55,390 nt of DNA from Klebsormidium nitens (taxonomy: Eukaryota > Streptophyta > Klebsormidiophyceae > Klebsormidiales > Klebsormidiaceae). The notes under the pieces were generated by a model, which saw only the letters and a program-made list of their open reading frames with translations, was not told where the DNA came from and did not search any database. The position numbers were made by a program, and so were the translations under genes. The stretch spans positions 22,125-77,514 of the forward strand of contig DF237396.1 in assembly GCA_000708835.1 (NCBI GenBank), in the 5' to 3' direction. Positions 1 through 13,272 of the stretch are shown here, one piece after another; positions within the stretch are counted from its first letter, which is position 1; every line of letters begins with the position of its first letter.

Positions 1-1
1 T

Positions 2-3000
2 TTTGACCCGCCTCCGCCAAATCCCATCCCCCCCTAACCCCCTCCCCCTAACCCACCGCCTCCTGACCCGCCCCCTCCTAGACCACCCCCTCTTGGCCCA
101 CGTCCTCCTAACCGGCCACCTCCATACCAGCCACCTAACCCGCCTCCTTTCCAACCGCCTCCTCTCAATCCACCTCCGCTTAACCCACCCCCTCCAAACC
201 CGTCACCTAACCCGCCCCCACTGAGCCCGCCCCCCCCGGTGCCCCCACCAGATGCGTCGCTCTTGGATTTACGGACGAGTGCCATAATTTTCCCGAGCTT
301 CAGCCCGTCTGGTGAGTGGGATCAATCTGGGGCATTCAGCGAGGGACTGCGACGAGATTTTAAAGAGCTTGGCAGCAGGCCGTCCGGACCATGAAAACCG
401 CGAAAGCATCGTTTAAATCGACTTTGAGCTGGGAGTGCTTTGCGAACCGACTCCGAATAGAACGTATAGAACTTGTCATAGAGATGCGATATAGGGCAAT
501 CCTTTAAGAACTTCGTCAGAATGCCAGTCAAGCTCTTGGTCGTTACGTTCCCCTCGTTGCAACTTGCAATCTGAAGGATGCCGGCCTCAGGTTCTGTGAC
601 TCTGCAGACATGGCTTGCTATTCTCAAGATTATACTCGAGCTAAGCTATACTCAAACTAGACTCAAGAGGGTTTCATATCGAGAGTTCGAAGCGACGGGG
701 CAAAGGATAGCTCCGTACTATATAATTCAGCCGCTCTTTCTTTGACGACCTTTGAACAATAATGCACTTGTCACAAAAATCGTTTTACAACTCCCAGGAA
801 CCTTGTACTCCATTTTCGTGGCAAAGGACGTTCGACTAATAACCGTCACGGCGGTTTCCGCCGACCCCGGAGCCAACATTTCCGCCGCCTTGCCTTCCGG
901 CGGAACACTGACTCTGACCAGTGGGTTGACGTCCGACTCGTTTCCGGCGACTTCCGGCGGAATCGTGGCCATCACAGTCACGGTGTGTTGTGTTTCCTTG
1001 CACCTTTTCCACCATTTGGAGTGATTACGCAACCTATTGAAGTGATCGGCTCACTGTTCCAGACTTGCTTCCTCTCAAGGTGCAAAGTGAGAATCAATCG
1101 GTAGAGCTCGACTTGGAACGTATCTTTTTTCTGGCGACAGGGTCGCTGTCGTGGTGAGAGCGGAGAGCCTGCCATCCGCTCCGCTGCCTTGACGTCGTCT
1201 CTGGGTTCTCTAATTGACTTTACATCCAATTTAATCACAATAGAAAACGCCCACGTTTAATGAATTTCAAACCGCGGGCCGTCTTGAAAGCAGCATCGCG
1301 CATCCTTACAGGCCTCCAACGGCGCTGCTACAAAGATCTACTATTTTCGGACGGCCATTCTGCAAGGAAACGACGCCTCTCTCCAGTTCCTCGTCCTCAC
1401 GCCAGGCCTCATCTCCCCCTCATTCACACCAACCACTCTCAACTACTCCGCAACTTTCGCGTCGGGGGGGGAAACAGCGACCCTGCTCGCACTGACAAAC
1501 GACGCGGCTGCGCTGGTGTCAATCGGCGCCGGCGGAAAGGCCGCCGTCGGGACGATCAGCCAGACCGTTCCGGTTCCGTTCGGCCGCTCCGTTCTGCAGA
1601 TCACGGTGACGTCGGAGAGCCTGTCCTACACGACGGTGTATTACGTCATCATGCAGGCGCCGCTTGCACCGCCCCCCCCACCACTGCCGCCTGTCCCTCC
1701 CTCCAGCTTTATGACTTTTCCCCCCCCTCTACCAGCCCTGTCTTCGCCCCCCCGGATGGTTCTCGCCGTCGGATTCGTGTCCGGACCAGCCCCCTCAACC
1801 CGGAATCCGTCCGCGGAGTTCCGCTTCTACGCCAGGAACGGAACGGGCGGTGACTGTTCCCGTTGCACGTTCCACTGCACTCTAGATGGCCAGACAGAGC
1901 CGGCGTGCACTAACCCGGGCCCGCCCACCTTTAACCCGGTCCTTAACCTCCGAACCTACTCGGTTATCGTGTCCGCTCCCAGAGAGGGGCCCCACACCTT
2001 CTCCGTTGACGCGTTCGACCCGCTTGGGTTAAGCAGCGCCCCCGGGACTTACGCCTGGGTTACTGACTTGACTCCACCCGTAACCCTTCTAACAACAAAC
2101 GCCCCGGAAGACCGGCCAACAAGCTTGCAAAGCGTCAGAATCAACGTCACTGTCCGAGACCGGTCGCCGGACGGGGTTACCACGACGGACTGCCCTTCGT
2201 GCAACGTCCAATGCAGCATCGACGGCGGAAGATTTGCCACGTGTCCCCAGGGGCAGCCGTTGAAATTCTTTCTGCAGCCGGGGCGGCACGTGTTTGCGGC
2301 TCGGAGTATCGACGCGGCCGGGAATCAAGAAGAGGCGCCCGTTGAACGAGTGGTCGTGGTAAGAATTATCAAACTCAAGAAAGATAGTAGACAAGCCGAG
2401 ATAATAATCACTAACCGCACTGGGACGAATAGGGTTAGTTTGGTGGTTAGGTTGGGTATGGGTGCGGAGCAGGTTTTTTGGGTAAGGGTTTTTAGTGTTA
2501 GTAGGAGCGTATGATCATCTGGGCTATTTATCATCTTTCGTGAGAATAACGTAAGAATCGGGGGTGGTTTGCGCCGCTGTTGGCGTTCGTCCACGATACG
2601 ATAAAATCGTGATACTCTACCTGTTGCACAGTTGGTCCAATCTGGCCGCCTGTACCTGATTGAGCTCTCCTGGTTAAGCTGAAGGTCATACCTTGCCTGA
2701 TTCATTGAGCTTGGGTCTTTATGACACCCACCGAACGATCTGAGTTTGCGCATCTGCCTCAGTTTTGTTCTCGGCTCGTATCAGACTACCTGGTCAGGCG
2801 GCCACGCATTTAACCGAACATGCAAGTCACGCCGATCGTGATTGGTTATAGGTAACCGTCCAGGTTTACGGATATCCAGCTCAGTCCCCCCTTAACTCCT
2901 AAACGGCTTTTCTGCTAGATTCCTTACTCTTCCTGAGTTCCTGAACTCGCGACGGCTTTTCTCCTCCTTCCAATAACCATTTGCTCCAAGCGGCGCTCGA

Positions 3001-6000
3001 AAGGACTGGGGGATCGTTCTGCTGCGGTGACATCTGTTTCTCGGCCCCGGGCGGACTACACTTGTCCGTACGTTGCAGAAGTGCCGCATGCGCGCTGACG
3101 CTAGTGAGCGAAGTGCAATGAAGCCTTTCAACCTAATAAGGAATTCCCGTCAGGTCATCCAACATTCGCTGACGTCACGTCTTTCCGCAGGTCGACCTGA
3201 CTCCTCCGAAAGCGCAACTGACGCTCGCGCCCGCGCCCCTCACCGGCACCACCTCCGCGCGCTTCCAGTTCGCCGCGACCATCGCGGGGTCCGCCGTCCG
3301 ATGCGCCACGTGTACCTTTCTGTGCCGGCTGGATCAGGCCACGTGGCAGTCCTGCCTGCAAGGAAGCGAGGATGCGAGCGGCGCGGTCTACCGGTGAGCT
3401 TCCGGGTTGGGTCTCTGGAGGGGAATGTTGCACGTCTCTGCGGGTGTGATGTTTTGACGACTCGCGTGTTTGGGCGTTACTTATCTGCTTCTTGTAGTTG
3501 GAGGTGAAACTTGCGGATTAGCACATCAACCAATCACGCCGCGAGGGAGGAGGATGATCCCAACGTTCGTTCGCCCAAGCAAACGAAGAAGATGCTCGTT
3601 CAAGGAATTGCATCAACCGACTGTGGACCCGAAGCGAATATGTGAAAGTCGCAAGACCATAAAGTAGGGTCTAAAGTTCTTTGGTCGAGTTGTCTTCTTC
3701 TTTTCGGATAAACCCGTGACTGCATCGCTTTTTTGAAGAGGCGAAGTGCTGACATCAGCTCTTGAACGCATTTTCACTTCGAAGAGGCGTGCAAGCGACG
3801 CTGTCAAGGCGAACGAGGCGGCGCAAACGCGCCACGTGGACGAATCAAGACCATGGCACGATCTTCGGTCCGATTGCCACGACGTGGCGTCTAGAACTGC
3901 GGGTTCTCGAATAAATTTTCTTAGCGCGATTCCATTCTTTTTGCAGGAACGTCTCCAACGGCCCTCACAGCTTCTCGGTACAAATCACCGACCCCGACGG
4001 GGTCCTCACTTCCAGCCTAACCTATGACTGGAACGCAGTCCTGGTTGGCCCAACCGTGGGCATCTTCTACTATCCACCCACCTCGACCGCACTTTCAAAC
4101 GCAACCTTCTCGTTTGGTGCGATCGTTCCGGGCACCAACTATTCCGGTTCCGCCGGGCAGCCCGTTCCGTGCCCCGGGTGCCTTTTCTCCTGCGCTCTCG
4201 ACGGCGGCGCCCCCCGGTTGTGCGACCCGGGCGAGCGCCTGACGTACGCAGATCTGTCCGAGGGCACGCACACTTTTTCGGTGTACGCTGACGACATCTT
4301 CGGCAACGTGGGTGCCCCTACGGGGTACACGTGGCAGGTCAACTCCAGCCTGCCGCTCGGGAGCGTCATCTTCGGGCCGCCGCTTTTCGCGGCGACCAAT
4401 AAGACGTCAGCAGAGCTGACGTTCACGGGAACGCTGCGCAACCTTCCTTGCGCCGGGTGCACGTACCAGTGCCAGCTCAACAGCGGGCCGTTCCTGGGGT
4501 GTAACGCGAGCACGCCGCTGAAGCTCTTGGCGTTACAGCAGGGGACGCAGAGCCTGGTGGTGCGCGTCACGGACGTCCAAGGCGCGTCGACTTTTTCCGC
4601 GCCGTACGAGTGAGCGCGCGCGGAGCCGAGCCAAAGGCGCCTTTGTTCGCTGCTTTCTCCGTTATGTGAAACTGTTCTGAATCAGACAACCCAAGGCTGA
4701 GGAAGGGGGCTCAATCACGGTTGTTTGCTAATTGGTCTGAATAAAAAAGACCCACGGCTGAGACAGAGGCACTCAATCGTGGTTGTTTGAGATTGTTCTG
4801 AATGAAAGAATTGAAGGCTCTGAAAGAAGGGGACTTATCCCCAGAGCCACTGTAAACGTTTTGTAAACCAGGAACTGTTCAAGGCCAACTTTCCGTTTCT
4901 AGCAGTCTACCTTTGTTCTCCTGCCTTGAGATTCGAATGCTTTGAGGATCCTTGTGCCGCAGAGACTCAAAGCGGTCAAGCCTGCTGAAGGTTCCTGTTG
5001 TCATCAGATTTCTTGAGCGTTGCGGATTTTTAGGGTAAACCCGCAACCCGCGGGTCACAAAATCACGTGCAAGACGATCTGGTGATTCTTTGTCCGGTTT
5101 TTCTCACCAGTGCGTTTCTCATAGGAGAGCTCTTTCAGATACGACGTAAGACGGGACGTAGTCGACAGGATTTGCCACACGCAGATCAGCGATAGTTTCA
5201 TTGTGTCAAACGTCGTCCTTGCACCAGATAACCCCCTGCCCACCGAAAAACTGCTTGTTTTCCGCAGGTGGGTTGTTGACACAATTCCGCCGACAGTCTC
5301 CATTCTGTCCGGCCCCTCTTCCGTGACCGGAACGTCGACCGCCCAGTTCTCCTTTTCTGCAAACGATACAGTAAACGGTGTCCGAACCAACTGCGGCCAG
5401 TGCACGTACGACTGCGCCATCGACTCGGTTCCCTTTCAACCGTGCGATAACCCGGTCATCTTCTTAAACCTCGGGTTAGCGGACTCTGTTACCGCCCACG
5501 TCTTAAACGTGGTTTCCGTGGATGCGGCCGGCAACCGCGCGCTGACGCCAGCAGTGTTCCGCTGGACGGTGGACCGGCGCGCTCCCGTTGTTTCCGTCGT
5601 CGGCGAACCCGCCGGAAACGACCCCAGCGGAACGGTCGCCTTCTCCGCGCGCGCCAACGCGGCGTCGGCAGACTGTGACAACTGCACCGCGTTCTGCTCG
5701 CTGGACCGCTCGGCCCCCTACCCCTGCGGTGACGTCAGCGATTCCAGCCGGGCCGCGGCTGCTTTTGCGCACCTGAAAGCGGGGCAGCACACGGCGACCG
5801 CTCGCTTCACAAATGCGCTTGGGGTCGCCGCGGATTCGGCCTTTTCCTGGGTCGCCGAATTTACCGGTGCCTCTGTCCAGATCTCCGTGCCCAACTCGCC
5901 CGTCCGGCGGAGTCCGTTTCCGGTCGTCATCTCCTTCAGCAAGGCTTGCTTGGGAGGCAACGGCTTCACCTGCGTCAGCGTGACGTCATGCGAGCTGATC

Positions 6001-9000
6001 GTCACCGGCGCGGCAGTGCCTGAGCCAAACAGCCTGTCCCCTTTAGTCCCGCAGCAGTATTCGATTCAGATCATCCCCATAAGCGATGGGCCGATTGGAA
6101 TAAGCGTCCCCCCCGGGATCTGCCTAGACGAAGCGGGAAACCCAAACTTCCCGGCGGAGGCGTCCGTTGTTTTCCAGGCCAAACCCCCGCAGGCGGCTCT
6201 GGTTCCAGTTGGGTTAACGCCCGTCAGCCTGACATCAACCGGTGGCGTCAGCAGCACAGAATGGGCCACGAACTCTTCACCAATCCTGTTAACGATTACT
6301 TTCAGCCGGGAAGTGATCGGATTCAGCCTTGGCGGGGTTCAAGTGACGGGCGGAACAGCGGAACGTCTCCTCGCGCATCGCTCGACCAGCGCGGCCGCGA
6401 GCGCGTCGCCCGGCGGCTCAAACCCTTCAAGTGACGTCAGCAACCCGTCGTCCTTGGTAACCATCAGCGGTGCCGGGGACGGGACGCCGGGCACCGCTTT
6501 CTCGTTCCGGGTCGTTCCGTTCGGACGGAACGGAACGGTAACCGTCCAGATTCTGCCCGGAAGTTGTGCGGACAGTCTTGGCAGCCCGAACAGAGGTTCG
6601 GACGCTATTACGCTCCTCTTTGACACCGTGCGTCCGACGGTGTCAATAGCGCCGCGTGGCAGCCCCGGCGGCATCTTCGGCGGCCTCGCGTTGAACAGTG
6701 CGTACTTAGTTGAAGTCCGGTTCAGTGAACTCGTTTTCGTGTTTGCGAACCAAACGGGGACGCTAACCGGGTCAGACTATGGGACGGGTCAAGTTTCGGC
6801 TATCGGATTAAGCGTAACCGGGGTGGCTCCTCAAGGTGACGGCCTCAGATACATCGTAACGCTTGAGAGGGATGTAAGGGCTGCCGTTACCGAGGGAGCC
6901 GTTTGGGTTGAAGAGGGAGCAGTGCGAGACGCGGCCGGGAATCTTAACCAACGCTCGGACGTTTTGAAGATTAGCTTCGGTGAGCATCCTTTTGTTTTCG
7001 GGGCTTGGCAGCTTCTGCATTTTACTCCCCTTTTACGTACCTGTACAATTCGAGTCCCCTGTTTACATTCAACGAAAAGGGCCGCAGAGCTGCCAACTTC
7101 TGTACGTCGTAGCTCAGAGTCGGCTCCTAAGGGCCCCCCGTCTAGCATCGGAAAGTGGGCTAATTACTGGTGTGAAAACCGGTCACTCTGGGGCAACTGG
7201 CTACTCTGGAATTGCAGCGCTTCGGATCCGACTATCAATGAACGGATTTCCTGGGCCTTGCATTTGTCAGCTTTTGAAACCGAAACTTGATTCAATGGAG
7301 CAAGAACATTCGTCGAGCCCTCAATCTGCTTGTAATCTCTTGAAAGTCCAGTAGAGCTCGTGGCTTCAGTTCTCAACAGGTCTGGGGAATTCCAAGCCCC
7401 CTGAAGGATTTGAGGCGTCGAGACCTCCCCACAGTCCGATGAAACACAGGCGATCTCAGTCTGACACGATCTTTTCAGCAATTGTCTCACACGTCATCTC
7501 CAAAGAAAACCGCGGAACGCTGCTACTATCTCCTTGCAGTAATCTGCAAACAGGTGGATTCTATCAGAGCTTTCTTGCTTGCGTACTTAAGCTTGCTTAT
7601 CAGAAGTTTCAGGCCCGATTAGGTTGGGTGACTCGGCGCTTTCCTTGCATCGTTGATCGGCAACCTAAATCCGAGCCAAATATCCGCCCTGCGCAAGATT
7701 TAACTGTTTCGAGGGAAGAATTCTCTTCAAGTTGACGGAAGATCCATATATACGGAAGCTCAAGCACTTTGCGCCTCCCGCATCAGGCTCTTTGCGCGCC
7801 GCGGCCGCGGCCGCGCTCAGCGCGCGGATCGTCTCCCGGGGCCTCGCGACTACTACCGGTATTTCTGTGGCGGCGTTCCTCCCCACCCTTCTCCTCCAAA
7901 CGAGCGACCTCCTCGGTTTGTGGGCAGGCGGCCTACCGAGCGCATTCACACCGCGTTTCGCCGCCCGGGGCAATCTACTGGGGATAGTCGGGACGGTGCA
8001 GACGTTCGCCCTCTTCCGGAAGCTGGCGATCCGGCAGTCCGCCGTGTTCCGGGAAGTGACCGGAAGCCTCGCAACAATGGTAAGGTTGTGAACTTCGTTA
8101 GCGAGGGTTTATTTAACCAAACCTTGGTTGCTTGTATTGGGCCGGATCTGGTGCATCGGTTGTTCGTAAAATATTGCCGCTTAGGGAAAATGCTTTGTTG
8201 TCGTAAAGCTTCGCGCAGTGATATGTTGGAGTCAATCTTGGAAGATCAGGCCAAAGACCGAGGTTAAGATGGCAGCTCGGTTTGGAACGGGCCAGTCGCT
8301 AGGATGTCACGGAGCGTTTAAAGAAGACTCGTCAAAAATGACTTATAGAGGCGTTCCTGGCGTTTTTGAAAGATTTGGATGAACCCTAGGAATCTCGGAA
8401 AGCCATACGTGCCTCTTTCCTTGAACGAAGGCGGATGGGAAGCAATGAATCGAGTTCGTCGCACAAGCTCTAGAAATACCTCTTGCTCACTGTTGCACCG
8501 AAGAAAACTTTCAGGAATCACAGGGATTTTAGGCCCGTAACCACGGATGGTTATGGGCTGGCTATGGGCTGGTTTGAATATGTTGGCTATTCAGTAACCA
8601 GACTTGGGCAAGAACCAGCCTGGGAACGAGGTCTTGAAGCCCGGTTGTTTGGCTGATAACCCAAGACTCAGTCCGGTAATCAGCCTGGTTAGCAGCCAAA
8701 ACCTCCTGTGAATGGTGTTAACCACAACAGGCTCAACTTACAGAACTTGGAAAGCCGTCCAACGTCACCCTCCTCCGCTGCTGCCACTACACCCGCGGTT
8801 CCGTCAGCCACCCTTGCCGGATTCCGGAGGCTTCTCTCGCAGAACGGAACCGGAGCAGAGGCTCCCGTCCCAACGTCACTGCTTAATCGCCAGACCGAGA
8901 GGTACGGTTGACTCATTTTTCAGATTCGATGGCATATAAGGTCTCGGAAGTAACTGAACAGCTGGTCTCTGCAGGCCATAATCTAAAGCCGCTACTCTGT

Positions 9001-12000
9001 AAAGACAGGCTCAGAACCTCACCAGTCTAGGAGGGAGCGATGCATACGTTCTCATGTGCAGAAGAAAAAGGTGCCCTCCAAGGAAGGGCTTCGAAAATCT
9101 CTGAACGGAAATCAATCTTTTCAACCGGAATCAGAGAGTGCGAAAATTTGCCTTCTCCGAGGATTCGGAACCCAAAAAAGTCAGAACGGGTTATTTTGAC
9201 ATTCTAAAGACTGAAATTCTGTACCATCGCTTCTTGGGATTTTTCGCCGTTATTTCTTCTCCGCAAATGGATGAACCAACCATAGTCGAGCATCAGATTC
9301 GAGACTGATGCCCAGAGCTCTGTTAAAAAATACGAAATACGTAATACTCCTCTTTTACCACTTCAGACAAAAGCAAGCCGTTATCTCCACCCGTTTCTAA
9401 ACGTTTCCCAACCCGTTTCTGACCGTTTCTAACCGTTTTCTGAACCCGTTTCTAACCGTCTCTAACCGTTTCTCAACCCGTTTCTAATCGTCCCTAACCT
9501 TTATTTAACGCAGAACGTCGGTGTACTCATTTCCTTCACCACTCCGTATTCGTACGATTGGCGATCTTCTAGGCTCGCCTTTGGACGCGTTCGTATCGTA
9601 CAGTCCGCAACGTCCGTTATCCGTAACGTGCTGGCGAACTTTAAAAAATGACCCTAGCAAGCTAAAACCCTTCCGTCGTCCTTTCTCCTCTAGTTGGCAT
9701 TCTTCCGGGCCGATCTTCGGACGCGTTCTCATCGTAGTGTCCGCAACGTCCGTTGTCCGAACCGCGCTGTCGCACGTCTGGACACGTGTGTCGGACCGCA
9801 CTTTACCCGACCTTCTGCTTTTCCCGAGGGCAGAGTTACAAGCGGGGCTGTTCTGCTTCTATCCCGTGTCGATTGCTTGCGCCGCACTTTCGCAAGGTGA
9901 GCCGCAGGGGTGAATTTACGTTAGCGACGACGTCAGAAACAGGAGTATCAAAAAGGTGGTTACGAAGCAAGAAAAATTACAAACCCATTTGTTGCGACTT
10001 TTGAGGATCACGTAAGTATGGAACCCAACGAGAGTGAAGAGAGCGGAGAACTTGCCCAATGCATTTGTGGTACCAGACTGACAAGTGATTGGAGATGTTG
10101 GCAGAAGCGTTAACGGCTTCCGTTCCTGGGCCTTTTCGTCACCACAAACTTTCTTTCCTGAACCTCTATGAACCATTGTTCTCAAACTTCAATCGCGTCT
10201 TGCAAATAATTGCCTACAACTTATTCCGCTTTCCAAACCTCTTCCTCTCCGGGCGATCGTACTGGCTCCAAAGCAGTGCACTGATGCAACCCTTTGTTTG
10301 TTAGAAAGTCAACGCATTTCATCAATGCACCTGATGGAACATCACATTTTGCACGCTGAATAATGGCCGGAGCGCCTGCAACAGGCGCCTTCTCCTCACT
10401 TCCTGCTTCTGTTAGAATCATGAATAACAACTCATGTTATTGATGTTCCAATTTCGACTGTATATTTTTACTTCTATCTTCAGACTGAACCTGCACTTGT
10501 GCTTTCCCGCTCATCAACTTTCCCGCCTAAGTCTCAGCCGCTCATCAATCGTATCGTTGACCGTCGGTTCCTTGACCACATGGTAATTCGATTGAATATT
10601 TTGCTAAACCAAATTCTGACTTTATTCGCAGGCCCTTCGTTGGCACACGCCTTCTTGGGAGCTTTGCTTCTTTTAGGCATCCCCTGTTCCGCTATCGTCG
10701 GCATCGTGGGCTTTCTCGCAACTCACGTCATACTTGTAAGCCTGGCAGTCCCCCCCCTTGAAACTTTGTTTTTAGATCCCACAGTTTAGCCCAAACGTTC
10801 GCCTTCTCTTGATAGGTCTCTCCTTCCGCTGTTATTACGTCCAGAGGGTACTTGAAATTTGTGCGAAGCGTCTCCGTAGCAGTGCACAAATCAATTCGGT
10901 GCTTACTGAAATCGGGGGGCTGTCTGAATCGAAGTTCTGGATCGTGCTGGCGTTCTAAAAGGTCCGAGTGCCGGACACCGCATAGACCTATGATTTAGGT
11001 AGGTAAGTTCTAGGTAGGATATGGTCAATGCCCGGTGAACGGGTAGGGTTACTTTGGGGGTTAGGGTGGGACGGGTGCGGAGCGGGTACATTTTTTGGTT
11101 TAGGTTTTTAGTTTTGTTCTTCCTGTTACTATCCTACTCAGAAATAATCCTACCTAAGATATAGGAGTATCACCACCGCTTATCCCTCTTGTGCAGGATT
11201 CAAGAGCGTCCTTCGAGCCCTTCAGGGACTCCCCAAAGGCGCCCACGTGGCGCGGCCGCGCGGTCGCCGCCTGCTTTGGCGCGCCCTGCGCGGGGCGGTG
11301 GACCGACACGAGCCGGACGCCCGGACGTCCGGTCGGTCGATTCGGACTCCTCTTCGAGTCCTTTCGGCCCCCTGTAGATTGTCGAGATGACAATCTCTCT
11401 GGAAACGAGACCGTGATTAAACCGAACAAATCAAACAGGCGTTCGCGACTCGCGGACACGTCCGAAGGAACTGGACGGGACAGTGGACGGCTTGAAGCGT
11501 CCGGAAGCGGTCACAGGGGAGGCACCGGACGGCCAGGATCGTCCGGAATGGGAGGAGAAAGTTCTCATCATTCAGGACCATTTCTGCTGGGGGCAGGGAT
11601 GGCCCGGCGGGTTGCGGACGGTGCGCGCGCGCTCGTCCGGATGCTGCGGACGTGCCACGTGGGCGCGGTCCTCACGAAGCGGCTGGTGTTTGCGGCGCTT
11701 CTCGCGGCAAGGGAGCGCCACGTGGCGGGCTCGGAGCCGGGTTTGGGCCAAGTGGCCCTGCTCCTGACGACGTCAGCGGTCTTCCTCTCCTGGCTGGTCA
11801 TCGCTAAGCCTTACGTCAGCCGAGCGTTACAAGGCGTTGAGACGGGGACGGGGCTCTTAGAAGTACTCACGCTCAGCTTGGCGCTGCTATCTGGCCGAGC
11901 GGAGCGGGAGGCGATCCGGAGCGGAACCGCGGGCACCGGAATCCTGACGGAAGAAGAGGGGGGACGAAGTGCGGCGATGCTGGGGCTTCAAATCGTGGCC

Positions 12001-13272
12001 GTTGGAATGCAGACGGGGTATCAATGGTGGGCAGCGATTGTTGGGCTAAGAGCGCACTGGAAGGTTTGGAGGGAGAAAAGGGAACTAGACAAAGGGAAAA
12101 GTAGGCAAGTCTGGCGGTCTCGTGAGAATGTAAGAAATGGTGATCAGCAATGGGGGTTGAAAAAGGGGCATCCGAGGAAACCAACAGACCTTCGGTCTGT
12201 GTTGAGGGATAAGGAGAGGAGAGGCGTAGAACGGAGAAAAGGAGGGGAAAGTGTTAGAGAAAAGGCATGCGCGGAAGAGGCGCCGACGAATTCAAGAGTC
12301 GGGGCAGCGCCACGTGTCAGCCATGCAAGAAGGCGTAACAAAAGAAGGTTGGTAACGCCTCCCAGCACCAAGAACGAGGTTGAGGTCGAAAAGCACTGGG
12401 CTTCGGATGTGGACCCGGCTTTGACCCCGTGGCTGCAGGAAGATCTGGAGAAGAAGCCCGGGATCATGAGCGGAGCGGAACCGGGTAAGCGGGACGGAAA
12501 ATCTCCCTCGATAGAATCCGTCAGGGGAAGCGCGGACTTAGGCGCCTTTGTTGCGCAAATTGGAGCGTCGCGCAAAGTGGAGGAGAGGAGAAACGCGCCG
12601 CACGGAGCGCGCGCAGCGCGCGATGAACGGAAGGGACGAGATCGGAACGGAAGAGCGGAACGGAGTGTTGAAAGGGAAGCTAACGAAAGGTTCGACGAGA
12701 GCAACGGCGGCGGAGGGAAAGCACAAAGGAAACAAGAGTCGCATAAGTTAGACTGTCAACCAGAGCCCCGTCAAACATTACAATCGGACAGAGCGCAGCT
12801 GTCGGACCCTCTGAAAAAGGTTCGTCAAAAGGCGCAATCGGACGCAAGGGTAGTTAAGAAGGGAACGAGTCTCTCGCCTCACAGCGGTGGGCGGCTTCAA
12901 GTCGGGGGAATTACGGAAGCGTCAATACGCGCGAGCGGGTTGGAGCAGAAAAGCGCGCGCGCGCCGCGGCTGGGGCGGCTGAAGAGTCGGGGCAAGGTGA
13001 CGGCTACCGCCAACATGACGTACTTCGTCGTGTCCGAATCGGACGAATCGGAGGGGTCCGATGGTGATCATCGGACGGCGGGAATGAACTTCCACCTCGC
13101 AATCCGCCGGGACATGGTGGCGAGCTTTACGTTTGAGACGGAAGTACCAGAAAGTGTTGACAGAAAGTCGTTACCGGCATCGAGTTGCATAAGCAGGGGG
13201 GATGTGCATTTCAATAATGCGAGTCAGAGAGCGCTAGCAAAAAGTGGCGAGGGTGCTTTGCAAATTGAATAA
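2..13272 (+). CDS. Giant surface protein: Pro-rich, cadherin-like and Ig-like repeats plus TRP-like membrane region (5' partial)
   Basis: Exons: 2-311 (continues left of the window), 798-982, 1312-2358, 3191-3393, 3947-4609, 5268-6979, 7742-8079, 8744-8901, 9694-9896, 10632-10735, 11197-13272. All phases agree, giving 2332 residues with no internal stop. Order: Pro-rich stretch (~1-85); two regions like cadherin-like beta-sandwich domains (~87-170 and ~185-270); seven modules with C-x2-C-x3-C-x-(L/I)-(D/N)...C, several followed by an FSV..D..G segment and a W-x-VD-x-TPP type linker (~290-960); about three bacterial-type Ig-like domains with D-x-AGN motifs (~980-1370); membrane segments in exons 7, 9, 10 and early 11, including a GxLFExFRP motif; then a ~400-residue basic, Arg/Lys/Glu-rich tail. 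The membrane part resembles fungal-type TRP/Flc proteins, inferred from hydrophobicity and that motif only. A wall- or matrix-facing sensor or channel is plausible but unproven. Weakest join: the exon 7 acceptor (ggaag). Confidence 0.75.
2428..2503 (+). repeat. Dispersed G/T-rich repeat, copy 1
   Basis: Intronic text AGGGTTAG...GGTGCGGAGC...GGGTAAGGGTTTTTAG. It matches copy 2 at 11036-11117 in a different intron of the same gene and the same orientation. Confidence 0.75.
4671..4820 (+). repeat. Tandem repeat in intron 5 of the surface-protein gene
   Basis: Two and a half copies of a ~60-bp unit: TGTTCTGAAT, GACCCACGGCTGAG-like text, then GCTCAATC(A/G)(C/T)GGTTGTTTG. No exon similarity was noted. 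Confidence 0.8.
9389..9501 (+). repeat. Short-unit satellite (CCCGTTTCTAA-type)
   Basis: About eight to nine degenerate units of CCCGTTTCTAA / CCGTTTCTAA, C-rich and reminiscent of degenerate telomere-like text. It lies in the intron just upstream of the duplicated exon 9 edge. Confidence 0.85.
9545..9770 (+). repeat. Duplicated exon 9 edge in the surface-protein gene
   Basis: The functional exon start (9694 on: GATCTTCGGACGCGTTCTCA, then GTGTCCGCAACGTCCGTTGT) is preceded ~135 bp upstream by GCTCGCCTTTGGACGCGTTC, then CAGTCCGCAACGTCCGTTAT. The copy diverges after ~80 bp. Confidence 0.82.
11036..11117 (+). repeat. Dispersed G/T-rich repeat, copy 2
   Basis: It shares GGGTGCGGAGCGGGT, the T-run and the GTTTAGGTTTTTAG end with copy 1. 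It lies ~80 bp before the acceptor of the last exon of the surface-protein gene. Confidence 0.75.

Noticed and set aside
34-285. Gly-rich minus-strand reading frame
   Set aside because: It is the reverse strand of the Pro-rich coding exon. The plus frame joins in phase to the next exon.
10484-10582. Possible extra exon of the surface-protein gene with good AG/GT borders
   Set aside because: Exon 9 ends in phase 1, and in that phase this stretch has stops. Skipping it restores the hydrophobic frame exactly.
12144-12704. 186-codon minus-strand ORF
   Set aside because: Antisense to the long last exon of the surface-protein gene. Its Ser/Phe/Leu-rich text is what the reverse of an Arg/Glu/Lys-rich frame gives.
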